Below the pieces are notes generated by a model that was not told where the DNA came from, did no database searches, and saw nothing but the letters and a program-made list of their open reading frames with translations. Shown here one piece after another: positions 12,790 to 25,647 of a stretch of 64,000 bases of DNA (positions are counted from its first letter, which is position 1; every line of letters begins with the position of its first letter). The stretch comes from Anarhynchus alexandrinus. Taxonomy: Eukaryota; Chordata; Aves; Charadriiformes; Charadriidae. The DNA is taken from NCBI GenBank assembly GCA_008711295.1, contig VUYV01000074.1, positions 186,001 through 250,000 on the forward strand, written 5' to 3'. A program made the position numbers and the translations under genes.

Positions 12790-13019
12790 ACACCCCCTCA
12801 CACCCAGTTCAAGCCCTCAATGGAAAACCTGTCCTTTTTGAAGCTTTCTTTCCCATGCAAAAGATGTAAGCGGTTCTTAGGGCCTCCTGTACATAAGAAA
12901 ATTTCGTACTGACTGGATGGATGCAGTCACTGGTACATCCTGGCAGCACCGCTAAAAGCAATGAGCTACTGAGGAAGCAAAGCTCTAGGAAATCAACAGA
13001 CACTTGTGCTTAGCCTCAC

Positions 13020-13134
13020 CTGGGAATACTGGTTAGATATGTGACCACATTCAGGAAATCTTCATCAGGTATGTCACTGAATCCTGCAAATTCTGGAAAG
13101 GTTATAATGGGTGCCCCATCCTTCCCTCTTCCTC
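13020..13134 (-). CDS. MCF2L2: MCF2L2 exon: Sec14/CRAL-TRIO-like domain, second exon seen
   Basis: A 115-bp exon read leftward, acceptor cttttgcag and donor CCAG|gtgagg. It enters in phase 1, completing a Gly codon, and leaves in phase 2, with AG of a Ser codon completed by the next exon. It encodes GGRGKDGAPIITFPEF, then an acidic DIPDEDFLNVV stretch and TYLTSIP. The GGRG..G.PI.TFPE pattern is the signature opening of the Sec14-like domain in MCF2, MCF2L and MCF2L2. The reading frame runs uninterrupted into the exon at 5908-5998. The intron separating it from 23692-23775 is about 10.6 kb, and the next intron about 7 kb. Reading frame, splice sites and protein similarity all agree, so this is a functional-looking exon and not a retrocopy. 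Confidence 0.93.
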
Positions 13135-16100
13135 CTGCAAAAGAGACGTTGTAAAGATTAGAGGATGATTTTATGCCTTTGGACAGACTGGTCAGTACTC
13201 AAATGGGAAACACTGGCATATCACTCACTGAAAAGCATCCAGGTCCACACATGTGATCAGCTTCCCATTTGAGTGAGTTTCCCAGTGAAACTCACTGCTC
13301 TTTCATTACCTCAGTTTACTCCAGTTGAGATTCTAGCCTTTGTTGTTTGTTCTCAGCTTTTTCATGAACCTTCTGCATAATTCTAAGTGCTTTCTTTGGT
13401 TCTTTGTTTTCCATTTCCAAGTAATTTCTTGTGATGATATTACAACATTTCCCTACATATAGGTACAGCACTCTCCGATTCCTTCTAGACATTAAAGTAA
13501 ATGAAGTAATAGAGCATACAAGCTTTGAATACAACATATAAACCTGTGACACAGGCCTAGGACCAATCCAGTCTTAGGTCTTTCCTTAACAAAAAAACCT
13601 GCTAAAAGTGCATGGAGTATTTAATCAATGAGTTTTGCTCTTGTCTTGTTTATTTGCATCAAGCCTCCATTAAATAGGACAGGAAGGTCATAAGCAGCAA
13701 GGTCAAGAAGAGTCCCTATCTGAGGGACTCCCTGATCCAAACAGCAGTATTCAAACTCTGGTAGTGCTATGGGAAGCATGGAGCTGAGTCTCTTATAATC
13801 CAGCAGCCTTTACAGTTCTCCTGACCCAATGCTCAGCTCTAGGAGATGCTGCAGTACACAGCACAAACCCTGTTTACTTGCAGGACCAATCCTAACCTGG
13901 CTCTGCTAATAAATCTGAGCGTCACTCAAACCATGCAGAAGTTAACAGGATTTTTCTCACCAACTTGGGCTCAGAGCTAAGCAGACCAATGAGGCAGCAG
14001 CACATAAAGGAATACTATGAAACAAACCTTTTGTTACAGGTACCTTAGTGCTTAGTGCTGCTTAGGGCATTAAGGACATGCTTTTCCCTGAGACTTGCCC
14101 CTTCCTCTGCAATCTCTATGTAAGCCTGTTTTTTGCACTAGGCTGAGGAATTCTCTAGAAACCCAATACTGAGTGTAGTGCTGCAGCACACACAGTTTTC
14201 CTAGTCATTTATCACCTGCAGGAGATTCTTGTCCAAGGAATACTCTGGGTTTCCCCTTAGGGAAGGGAAAGCTGCGAGAGGGAGACAGAAAATTACCTCC
14301 CTGAAGGAAAATATCCAATAAGTTATCTCATTAGGAGTATGGGAGGAAACAGAGACTCAGCAGGAAAAAAAAAAAAAAAGAAAGAGTCCTCATTCCTTGA
14401 AAGTATCCTCTAAATCCCCATAAATGAACCCTGTTTCCAGGCTGCTCCCATAGACCTTTGCCTTTCTCTGATGATAACCACAGCTGATGCCACAAACTGT
14501 TGCTCCTGCTCCTGGTTTGGTGGTCACTGCAAAGACGTGCTCCAGTAATTCCTAGCTATTTCTGTGTAGAGAGTCAGTCCCTTGCTAGTCCTGATCCTGC
14601 CTCTGCCCAACCCTCCCAAGCTCAGTTGAATTATTTAAGGCCCCTTCTGTGCTTTCCAGCCGTGGAGAGCTGGAACGCTGAGGAACCCAATCTTTGCTTA
14701 AAGTAAAAGTGAGAGCTCTAGAAAATAGGAATTTAGAACAAGGAAAACTTTTCCTTCTTGGCATCTGGTGACGTGGTGGCTTTGTCAGGACACTACCTTT
14801 AGCCCCTATTTTCCTTTCTGAAGGTTGATCATTGCTTTAATTACATCTGAAAATGACTCTGTAGTGTTCGATCATCCACTAAACTCACCCATTAAACTCA
14901 CCCAGCCCAGAGCCACGACCTCCACCTTGAGATAAGGCCAAATGCTGATGCATGTCACCTTGATCTCAGGGCACTCTAGCAGCACTATCTGCAGTCAGCA
15001 GTGACAGAGAATACGCTGTCATGCAAATTTAGTGAGACTTTCCCTGGACTGTTTGTTTCGCTCTCAAACCAGGAACTCCAGCAGGTTCTCAGCTAGGATG
15101 GTTTGTTACAGATTCTTAGTGACATCTTCTGGACACAAACAATAATGGCCAGGAAAATTAAAGACAGAAGGCTGTCTGCTCCGTCTCTGCTTGCAGAGTT
15201 CAATGCACGCCAAGGTATTTCATAGATGGTATCTTGTACGCGGTCACATGGTTCCTGAGCACCTTTCCCATTCACGTATTTCAGATATGTGAAGATACTT
15301 TAAATGGGGGAGATGTAGTAACCTGGAGTATTTTGGTTTAAAGCAGCAATATTTGCCCTTCAAGGAGAATATAAAGATTTCCCTGGATTCCCTCCTTCAA
15401 CACCTGATAGTTTACCTGCAGTTATACTCACAATTTGTTTAAAATTATACTCAGTATTTGTTTAAACTATGGGTTTCAAATGGCACTTCTAATGCTCCTG
15501 CTGCCCAGGGTCTCTTTGTGTCCCTTTTGTCTTCTCTTTCTCTCGCATCCACATTCATACATGTGCTCTTCTTCCTCTGGCCTCTTTTCCCTGAGCTAGA
15601 TGAGGCAGACTGATGACGCACTGTATGTATGTGGGTGTGTATTTTTGTCACAGGATCTTGTCCTATAAAAAGGCATCCAAGGAATGAATGTAAACAGACT
15701 GAACACTGCCTTCTTCCCTTCACCACTGGCAACAAGGACGCTTAGGAGCAGCCTCAGACTGAGCATTCAACTAAGAGCCAGGAGCTCCTTGCCTCTGACT
15801 AGGCCACACATCCTTAACAGCTCTTGGGCTCCATCTCATTCTCCAAGCTGAAGGTAGCATGCAGTGCTGCAACCAAAACAGAAGAAGGTTCTTGAATACA
15901 GCTATATTTCAGACAGGGAAATAAACAAGGAAACCCGCGGTTCCTGCCATACCATGAAACTAGGGTGAAGTTTGAGGGAGTTTTGTGATCAGAAATTGGT
16001 AAGTACTATGACAAGGAGAAAACAGGAATGTCTGCAGTGTTAGGTGATAGGTAATAACACAAATACGTTAGGAATGGGTTGTTCCTGCCCATATCTGAAC

Positions 16101-19100
16101 CTTGAGCAGCAGTTGAGTTACAAGGGAACACAACCCATATCCATTTATCCACATATCTAGCAAGGTAACAAGTGTGGATGTTAAGGGACATAAGGGAAGC
16201 TCCTTATATACCAGGAGTGTCTGGAAAACTCTCCCCTCTGGATGAGAGAGCAGTTCCATACATCTAAATGTTAATGCCTATTTTTTTCCTGACACTAAAC
16301 CACGATTTGCTGCAGTATGCAAATTTCTGCAGAATGTGAATTGACAAGCTGCAGCCCTTTTTTTCTGGGCCATCAACCTTGCTTTCTAGGGAGTTGCCAC
16401 TAGACTTCTTCCAGTCCTTGAAATACTTTAATTGGCCGCTCTGTGTCTTAGAAGGGCAGAGAGCACAAACTAAAACCCAACAGGGACAGTCTTCAGTCAG
16501 TTCCACAGCCATAAGGACTAAGTGCATGGAATTTGACCCCAAGGACTCTGTATACAATCCTTGCACTTGCTGGGACTGTGCATAACCCTACTCTCCTGAG
16601 CATCACTTGTGAAAAGAGTCTAATTGCTGAATACAAAATTTTACATTCCATCCTAAGTAAGGTACACAGGGACAGAACAAATTCCAGCAGCTCCATGGAA
16701 GGCCAAAAGGAAAAAATGCTCCCCGAGAAAAGAAAAAAAAAGACTTTTTAAGTAGAAAGTGAGGGCAGGAGGAGGGAGATGGAAAAGAAGAGCTGAACAG
16801 AGCGAGCCCCATGAACACAGAACAAAGCCAAGAAGGTTACATTACGGCTAGCTGAAGCACATCCGCTCTATTCAGCTGTGTCTGTGCAGGAAGATAAGGG
16901 GGGCCAAGGACTGCCAGGTGCAAAGGAGCTTGATGAAAACCCACAGCAGTATGAGGCATGAGCTGAGCTAAAGAGCCCCAAGGCAGAAGCGAGCAATAAC
17001 TTGAGTTCAGTACAGTCAGAAGGAGAAACAAAGATACACTGGTTTCAGTGTATGGATACCAACCAGGAGCATGGCCATGCCTGGCAGCTGTCTTCATGCA
17101 ATGCACAAGCCTGTCTTGCTGACTTGCAGCTCCTCCAGGCACCATTAGATGCCACTCTGCAGCACTCTTCAACCAACCCAGCCACCTCCAACACCTTCTG
17201 GCAGCTCCAAATACTGGTGCCAGGCGAGGGACAGAGCAGCTGGTGGCAGTGGGCATTGCAAGCAGCAGCCACAAGAGTTCGACTGGCAGGAGGGGAGGGT
17301 CAGGGCTATGCTCTGGCTGAACTAACAGGAGGCTTCTCCTTACCCTGCCGTAGGGGAGATAGGCCACCTCTGGCAGTCTCCCATGGGTCACTGCTCCTCA
17401 GTCAGACCCCAGGCTGCTCTGTCACAGCTAGCCACAGAGTTTTGCCTGCACAGGAAACTTAACCAGATTTTGTCTGTCATCCCTGCTGCAGACCTGAGCT
17501 CCCCTCCCAGATAGCACCCACAAACATAACACATGCTGCCAGCCTGATTCAGCTCCATCAATTTCCTTCTGGAGGTCCATCACCTTTCTGCTCTCAACCT
17601 CTGCAGATAGCAACCTGCCTTGCATCCAACCCAAACTCATTGTGTCAAAGGACGCACTGCTGTTTGGGGAGGGGCATTCTGATTAAAGATCTTGATGTAT
17701 GATCAGAGGTAAATTATCAGCAAGCAGTTAAATCATTTGCATTCAGGGTCACGCACAGAAGGGCATCAAACTCAACAACTTGAAGCACAAACAAGGCAGA
17801 CAGCATCAGCAGGAGCTGGAGGAGTGGAAGGCTCGACTGCCTGGAAAAAGGCAAGACTTAAGAGGAAAAGATTACAGTCAGCTTGACCTTCTGCCTGGTT
17901 TGCCACTCAGAATGACAGCATCACTTTCCTCCTCTTCCTGAGCACTGTCCTTATTTTCCACCCCAGTTTCTTGCTGAACTTTTCCTCTTCTCTTGTGGCC
18001 CAAGGGCAAAGGGACAGGAAGAACCTGAGTGACAGGACAGAAGTACAGAGTGAATGTGGAAGGGAAAGAAAAGTAGGCGAGATGGCCATGCACAAGTTGC
18101 ATCAGGGTAGTACAAGGCATGGTAATGGGACCATCGCTCGCTCTTATGTGTGCCAATTCCCCAGGTCCCAGGACACAAAGCAGCATTCATAGTTGCTCCC
18201 ATTAGATAGACCTCCCAGCTGCCAATGCTAGCTGTTGCAGTGAAGATGGGGCCAGAATTCAGCTGTGGCAACAAAACAGCTAAAGCATTTGGGGGAGGAA
18301 CACGCATGGGGGAGAATGGGATACGGCAGCAGAGAATGTTTAATTTTGCTTTCCAGTGCACAGGGTGTGATTGACAAATGAGGTGTGAGTGGTCAATTCT
18401 GAGAGTTCTCACAGCTGGAGTTGCATGTTGGTATGACTGATGTAAAAGTAGCAAGCAATCACAACTGCAGGCCTAGGAAATCTCCCACTCCCCAGTTCTA
18501 GCCCACCTATGCCTCCTGTCTAGGGACCAAAAATATCCATGGTTTAGACACTCAGGGGCTACATTTAAGTCCTATTCCATAGCCAGCAGCTCTTCTTGTC
18601 ATAAAGTATCATCTAACCAGAGCTTACCAAATATGCTGAATCCCTTGGAAAAAATAACCCAGAACACCACAAACAGGCTACGGTCAGGAGAAGTTCCAAA
18701 AGTTTGTCTGCAAGTTTACAGTGCACACCTCCCCAGCCTGTCACAGCCACCAACTCATCAGTTAGTATTGGAAAGTTTTCTTGCAAATTTTGCTGACACA
18801 TGCAGGCTAACTCCTTGGGTCTGCCCACATGCAGAGAGCTCCCTTAGTCATGGCGGACCTGACCACAATTCATCTCCTGGGTCAGACAGTTGAAAGGCAC
18901 AGTGATACCTTGGCTGAAGTTTCACTGCCTTGGTCAGGTTTTGCTTTTTCCATGCTCTCTTGTTTTGTTTTTCCATGTTGATTAAGGATTGTGAATGCTG
19001 AAATTTCTCATTAAAGTTAAATCATACTTCCTGGGTCTAGATTTTTACACAAACTCCAAACTGTCCTTTTGGTAAGGTCAGGCCAGGTCAGGTTTTCCAA

Positions 19101-21044
19101 AAGGCTCAGTTTAAAAACGAAGCAGATGGCCAAATACCCTCCAGGCTTTGGAAATAAATAAACTGGCTTTGGAGTCAGTTACCATTTTCAGATCCCATCC
19201 ACTGAAGTCCATTGACTTTAACAGGAGCAGAATACAAAGAAAATGAATCTCTGCTAACACACTTCGTGACAGTTTGTCTAATAAATTCGTGATTTAGTAA
19301 CAGGATACATTATTGCTGCAAATGGCAGACTGGGCTCTTTGACAGTGTAATTACAGATAAGAACAGGTTGTGAAGCTGCAGATAGAAAAGGAGGGGGTAG
19401 TAATAGTTCCACGAGCAGATTGGTACAACAGGTTATTAGTCTGTCAGCAGGACAGGAACAGTATTTTACCAGTGGTTCTCCATTCTTCAGTAAAAACTGG
19501 TATGTGTTAGAATAGCCAGGTTTTCAGTACTACCCAACTTTGTGATCTAGTTCCCTTAACAGCTACAGGAAACACACAAACATAGCTGTGCACTCCTATG
19601 TTATCACAGCTGTAGTCCCATAATTGGGAGTTCAGTTTTCAAGGAAAGGAAAGAGGCAGTAGTGGTTTCAAAACTAGAATTTAACCACAAGAACCAGTAC
19701 CCCCACCATCTAAGCAGGGCTAGATCAGCATATGGAAAAAGAGATGACCAAAGTAGAACTACGTGATTAAGGACATTGTCACATTACACTGCAGCCTTTT
19801 CCATCACCACAGCGGACCAGGGAGGGTTGTGGAGAGTTTCCCTGTTCTTGGCACAGACAGTACAGTCTTGGTTAGTCTGGTAGCTAGAGGGCCAGGACAA
19901 ACAGGAGGCTGTCAGTATCTAATACATTCATATAACTAGACCCTGACACAATCAAACACCAAACTCATTAGGCTTGTTACATAATTCCTACCATCTGCTC
20001 AGAGACTGCCAGACAGTCAGATCCTCTTCTAAGAAGTTTGTACCCAGCAATAGGAAAGGAAAGAGTTTCTAATGAGTCATGTCCAGAGAAAACAAAGAGC
20101 CTTTGACTTCAATCGTTTTACTCTTTCTTTTCTGCTTCACTGAAAGGGAATATTATGGTATCACTACACCTGGCTCAGCCACCAGCTGTTAATAAAAAGC
20201 TGATATTAACCAAATAAATATTCCCTTGTAACAAACTCTGCAACAGTCAACCAGTTACTTTCATTACCACTGGACAAATGGATTTGGGGTCCACAGGGCT
20301 GAACAGGAGAGCTCAACAAAGCTAGAGGCTGTGGAGTAGCACAAACCAGACTCACTGCTAACATCCTCTGAGCTCTGCACGTGCATGCTTGGAAGAGGTG
20401 GCTAGCTGCCCTCCGGAGCCTGCAGCCTACAGAGTGAGAGAGATAAACCCAACTAGCATAAATTAGCATATACAATTTTTATGAAGTTGTTCAGACAAAC
20501 ATATTATATGCCCAAAACACTCTACAAGTAATTTGGGAATGTCTTTTACTGCCCATGGTGATGAGGCCAAAATGCAGAGAGTTTTTTTTCAGACAGTGGC
20601 TGCTGAGCTGAAACGTACCAGCATGGAAAAGCAGGAAATAGGCTAAGTATCAGGAGATTTCCAGTCTCCACATAGGCAAGCACTGAAGCACCAAAATATT
20701 TGTGGTTGCGTGTGCCTAATGAAAATCAGCATGCTTTAAGAAAAAGCTGCAGAGCTGCCTGGGGAAAAATAAAAAATAATCAAAATCAAATGAGGTCATT
20801 TATGTGTGAATTACTTTGATAAGTGAAATGAGGCAGGAGAGTGCCCAGATCTGTTTTCATTGGATGAAAAAATCCAATCTTTTACTAGAGGAAAAAGAAT
20901 GTTACACTTATTCAGAGAAATGCATTTTTGAAAAGTATAGTCATTTCTGGCTTGTACCTAAACCTCAGTTTGCAGGAGGCAATAAAGGGACAGTAAGGAA
21001 GATTCCTGTTGTTATATTTTACCTATGACCCACCAGTGGTCACC

Positions 21045-21100
21045 AACAGAGTAAGATACTGGGCTAAAGGGACCTCTGAGTAGATGATTTTATGTTCATG
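21045..21100 (+). mobile_element. Short CR1 3' end
   Basis: The string gatactgggctaaagggacct followed by ttatgttc resembles the sense 3' end of the same old CR1 group as the relic at 11.6 kb. Only about 55 bp remains recognisable. Confidence 0.55.
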
Positions 21101-23040
21101 ATCTCCTTCACAAGCTGCCATGGGGATTTTGGAGTGGAGGTACCCACGTTTCCAAATATAGCTGTGAACTTCAGACTGAGATCAACTTAGAAACTATGAA
21201 CTATACTGCCCTGTTTCTTATTAGGATATAATTTCTGGACTGTACCAAGGAGATTTTTGATAAGCCTGAAAAGTCTTCAAATAGGATTTGTTATTTATGT
21301 AGACGGGGGCATGAAAGACACCTTTTCATTCACTTTTGTATGTGTTACTAGTACTTGTATGCTGATGAACCAGTTATTTGCTAATCCCTAACAAACAAGC
21401 CCCTCAGCCCTGCCTTCTATGAAGAGATAGTTCCAAAGTCTTTAAGCACCTTAGGTTTAAATAAGACTACTTAAACATCTTTCTCACTGCTTCCAAGAGC
21501 AAAAGAATTAGATCAAATGTGAAGAGTTGAATTTGCTAAAATAGCAGATGATAATACAGGCACTGCTGAAATGATGAGTCCATAAAGAAACATGAAAATG
21601 CTTTTTTATATTTACCCTTGGTATTTCTGGGCCATGTTTAATGTTCTAGCTGGAACTGGAAGCGGGGTTTTCTTCCTGCTTAGTAAACCACTTTCCACAA
21701 GTTGCTCATTACGTGCCACCTATAGCTTTTATTAATGGTCTTAAATGTTGCATGGTAATGGGGTTCAAGAAAAGCAGTCCTCCACGTTTTACCAGACAGG
21801 CATTGCACACAAGGCACTGAATTCGCAACATGCATGATGTTCTTTACACTGATATAAGTGTTTTCAGGCATTTGTGTATCAGTTAAATCAAAGGCCTTGA
21901 AAACAATATTGGTTTCTGCAGCTCTGCATGCCTGGTGAGCAGAAAAAGCCAGCAGAGCATTCTAGAAAGACCAGCTGATATGTGCTTTCTTTCTTACAAA
22001 TCATCCCAGTTGTGATCTGACTGAAGTTAACATCAAGACCCAAAAGGAGTCAAACAGTGATGAGAGTCTCTGTTCCTTTCATTGTATTTAGAATATTTTA
22101 AAGTCAGTTTAGCACTAATAAAAGTCACCTGAGTAGCATTCCTGAAGCAGTTCTTTAAGTGAGGATTGTTTTCAAACTTGACAACAGCCCCCAGATTAAG
22201 AGACTGTCAAGTGCCACCCATCAGTCATTTTTTCTGTTAAGCAGCTAGCACCTTAAGGGAAAGGAGTGCCCATCTTTCCCTGACTGCCTAATGCTCCTGA
22301 GACCTTGTTGTGGCATCTGTGCATTGAAATCCCTGGCAGTCAGGTGTTAAGTTGTGCTTAACAATAATACCAAGTTACTCACTATCCTCTCCAGTTTGGC
22401 ATGGCAGATCTATAGTAAGCACATGGTATGCAGGTGAATGCCCGGACAGCCAAAGGAGAATACTGCAACATTACCCCACAAAAATTGCCTTAGCATTTCC
22501 TAGTTACCCTGCACTGTGCACAACGGTGGGATGCAAAAGGTTTGAGCAATTTTATGCAGTTGCTGACACTGTTCTGCATGGAGGTTTGTGTTTATTAGGA
22601 ATTCTAGAAAGATGTGACCCAGATGAGAGGGCAGCTGGTTCCACCTCTGCTCAGTCAATACCCTCTGCCGAATGCAAAACAGTTCGTTATTGAGCTTATG
22701 AAATTGCCACAAGATGCTACCTAGAAACCTCCAAAATCAAGTTTTAATATTCAGAGCACCATAAAGAATTCTGAGTAACTTAAGATTTGGATTTCATTTG
22801 GCAGCTTGGAGTGTATTTGAAAGTGGGATGTTGCAGAAAGGATTGGGCCTGCTGAGTCGATTGTTTGCTGAGCTGGGTCTGTGTACTCTCTGCACAGTGT
22901 ACCCAGTGTTCCTCTCCACCAAGCAGAGGGGGACAGGCTGTCCAAGAGTACCTTATTATGACCATCTCAGTATTTTGTGCAAATTCATGATACTTCACTG
23001 TGTATCTATGGGGAAGAAGGAAAGCAAATTCTTAATTCCC

Positions 23041-23130
23041 TTATTTGCAGAACAAGCGGAAACAGAGACAAAAGGAGTTGCCGGAGGCTATACAGTCAAC
23101 AGCAGAGGCCATTTTAGGACCCAGATAAGG
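23041..23130 (-). repeat. MIR-like relic, antisense
   Basis: The order gcggaaacagagacaaaagg, then acagtcaacagcagagg, then ggacccagat is the antisense MIR core (gaaactgaggcacagag ... cacacagc ... gaaccc). Overlapping open frames here are not coding. Confidence 0.5.
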
Positions 23131-23691
23131 ATTTCTCTTCTACAGTATCCAAAATAAGTTTATTGAATGATTTGGCAAATATTTCAATATCAGCTATTTA
23201 TTCAGGGAAGGAACTGCGTCATTTTTTGTGATTGCAAACTTCAGGCAAACAAAAGGAATACGTAATAATCAAATCTTTAAAAGATTAGAACCTTACACTT
23301 TAGAAATGAATCATTTTTAAAACAAAGGCAAATGAGGAAGAGGGGGAAGGCAATGAATAGCTCCCTGATAAACCAAAATCTTTTCCCACAAACAAGATGC
23401 TTAGACATTGTGCAAAGATATGTACAGAAATATTTGTTTAATTTCTTAGCTTCTAAATCTGTTCCCCCACCACATTGTGGAGAGCATGGAAAATTAACTT
23501 GCCTTAAGAAAAACAAGCACAGCAAGTTGGCATTTATCAGTTCCATACACTGATAATGTCTGATTGTAACAGCACTTTTCATTAGCAATATAAAAATACT
23601 ATTACAACTGCCTGAAGGGTGACAGTCAGCATGTCAGATTCCCATATGTTTCCAAGAGAATCCCGGAGTGTGATTACCAGCAACTTCTTAC

Positions 23692-23775
23692 CTGACAAGA
23701 TAGCAAATTGCCTGTGGAGCTGCTCTATTATATCCACTGCAACCAGCGGCCGTATCTCCTGCTGCATGATTTCAT
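23692..23775 (-). CDS. MCF2L2: MCF2L2 exon: start of the Sec14/CRAL-TRIO-like region (first recognisable exon)
   Basis: An 84-bp internal exon read leftward. It follows a pyrimidine/CAG acceptor (cttgcacag) and ends at a strong donor (TCAG|gtaagaag). It enters in phase 1 (one base from the previous exon plus AT gives Asp) and leaves in phase 1. It encodes about 28 residues, including EIMQQEIRPL and IIEQLHRQFAILS, a helix that leads into the lipid-binding-like Sec14 fold of DBL-family RhoGEFs. I recall the human MCF2L2 amino terminus carrying nearly the same segment; MCF2L has a more divergent version. The family activates Rho GTPases by nucleotide exchange through a DH-PH module encoded further downstream, outside this window. 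The preceding exon is not identified; one phase-compatible candidate is at 42788-42929. No frameshift or stop. Exon call very likely; paralogue choice less so. Confidence 0.88.
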
Positions 23776-25556
23776 CTGTGCAAGTGAAAACAGAAATCTT
23801 CAATGAGTTAATAAAACCTTAATGACAATTTTTCCATCCTTTAAGAACCCAGCAAAACAAAGATGGCACTCAAAGGAAAAGAGCCTGGGTTGACTATTGG
23901 TTCAGATGTTATATGACTATCATGGAGAAGTTTATGATACTTACAGAGTCTCATCTTCAGCCTACTTACTTTATCGCCTTGTGATTTCAGAGAGAGTTTT
24001 TCATAAACCAGCTCCAGTAGATTTGCCAGAGCTTGTCACAGGTTTGCTCAAGCTGACAGCCTGCTCCTTACTACTTCATGTTCCATATTAAGCCACTCCA
24101 CTTGGCCTCCCACATAAAGCAGCTTTTCACTCTTTGAAACAGTAAAGTCTATTTCAGATACAGTGCCATGTTCCACCCTGAACTCCCTGGTCTCTGCTTG
24201 AGGACTTTGTGTAAGCAGCCAATCCCGAACAGTTTCCTTTGCTGATGCTTTTTCCGCTACAAGCAAATACATAGTAAAAGGAGGAAATAAGGGGCTGTGA
24301 AGCTTTCTTATCATGAAAACAAAGCCTTTTCTTTTGAAGTAAACACTGAAAAGTTAAAAAATAACTTGGCAAGCAGCTGGGGAAAAATCACCACAATTTT
24401 TGTGTGTGATCTATTCAGTGACCAGCAACTATAATCTCACATTGAGCTAATTTGATCTCTCTCTCTAACAGGTGCACCCAATTGTTCCCCCCACTCTTCA
24501 CCCCAGTCTAGACCAGCAACACTTACTGGGGAGTACTGCCAGCTCGACTGGCAGGATCCAGGCTTACGTTACAATAGCACCTATTATAATTAGGCCTTTA
24601 GTCACTGTGCAGCTACAGAACAACCACCAGTCCTGGCTTTGTACAGCTCACCTCTATCTGCCCAGACAACAGGCGGAAGGAAGGAAGCTGGGTCCAGACT
24701 GACCACAGATCAGACTAAAGGCAGGTAGTCGCCCTAGTTAAGCATCACGGTCTTCATTGATGTCAATACAATGCAGGCACTGAAATACTTTGGTGCACCT
24801 GGTTTTAAACAAACTGTTCAGAAATAGAGAGGGAGGTCAGAGAGGTTAGAAATTAGCTTCTTTCTCCTGCGTCCTAGTCTGCTGCCCAAAATACCATCTC
24901 TGTCTTGCTTTCAGACATCTACTCTGATCCTTTCCAGAACTAGGGATTCTAGATTTTAAATTGCACAGTGTCACTTGGAAACTTTTCTATTAATTTTCAA
25001 ACCACTAATGCCATGAGACAAAGTAACGGAAGAGCTTGTGTCACTGCCCTCTCCTAGACAGACGGTGACACACAATATGGAAAGAAGTTGCATAGATTTT
25101 GGCTGATGCACAAAACACGGCAATAATTCCAAGCAATTGAAAAAAAAATAATCTCAAGGGAGCTGATCTGCAAATCCTCCCTTTGAACTAAAAAGGGGAA
25201 AAGTCAAACTAGAATGAGTGATGTTTTTGATGTGGGACCTTCATTTGCATCCTGCTTATACAGCCCACTATCAGCTGCTCTGATTCTTGACATTGCAGGT
25301 GGCTAAGAGCCAGAAGAGCAGACTAATGAATCATGGCTAGAGAGCATGGTTTCAGTGGTGTTCATAGAACTTACTGTAATTTCAATCTACTGCTGTGGTC
25401 ATGTATTTACACTGTTGCACTGACTTAGCAGAACCAAGGCTTGACTTTAGACACAGACTAGTTTGTTTTCACTCTGAGCAGAGATACACTGCTCCAAGTT
25501 ACCAAGATGGGTGTCTGCAGAGCACCAAGCCACACAGTTATAGCCCAAGAGCCCTT

Positions 25557-25647
25557 CATGTCAATGTGGGAGTTATGCTCACTTATTTGAATGTGTGATT
25601 CCTAGTCACCAAATGTATTTTATGCTACTTTTCTAATCACCTGAATG
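25557..25647 (+). repeat. Left arm of a 91-bp inverted repeat
   Basis: Aligned without gaps to the reverse complement of 28607-28697, with 8 mismatches in 91 positions (about 91 percent identity). Mismatches are mostly transitions. The central 40 bases, including gtgtgattcctagtcaccaa, are identical. The flanks outside the arms do not align. Element family not recognised. Confidence 0.85.

Larger units (their letters stand above)
5999..13019 (-). other. MCF2L2 intron, about 7.0 kb
   Basis: Bounded by consensus gtgagg (13019) and ttttgcag (5999). It contains the CT microsatellites, the probable LTR, MIR and CR1 relics and the adapter-like 14-mer listed separately. The remaining stretches show no gene. 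Confidence 0.9.
13135..23691 (-). other. MCF2L2 intron, about 10.6 kb
   Basis: Bounded by gtaagaag (23691) and cttttgcag (13135). Contains the short CR1 end at 21.05 kb and a MIR relic at 23.05 kb. A GC-richer patch at 16.8-17.5 kb opens 184- and 153-codon frames on opposite strands without recognisable similarity; I see no gene there. Because the flanking exons join in the expected family sequence, no constitutive coding exon is expected here. Confidence 0.85.

Noticed and set aside
16837..17462. Long overlapping open frames on both strands (184 and 153 codons)
   Set aside because: The patch is GC-richer and so stop-poor. Neither peptide resembles a known family, and the region is an intron of MCF2L2.
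18628..18828. Minus-strand segment ending at a strong donor (gtaagc at 18627)
   Set aside because: It lies between two MCF2L2 exons that join directly in the expected protein order, and no good acceptor or recognisable peptide was found.
4541..23775. Assignment of the RhoGEF exons to MCF2L or MCF2
   Set aside because: The EIMQQE, HRQFAILS and PSRFIQRT segments fit the MCF2L2 version best as I remember it; not excluded without an alignment.
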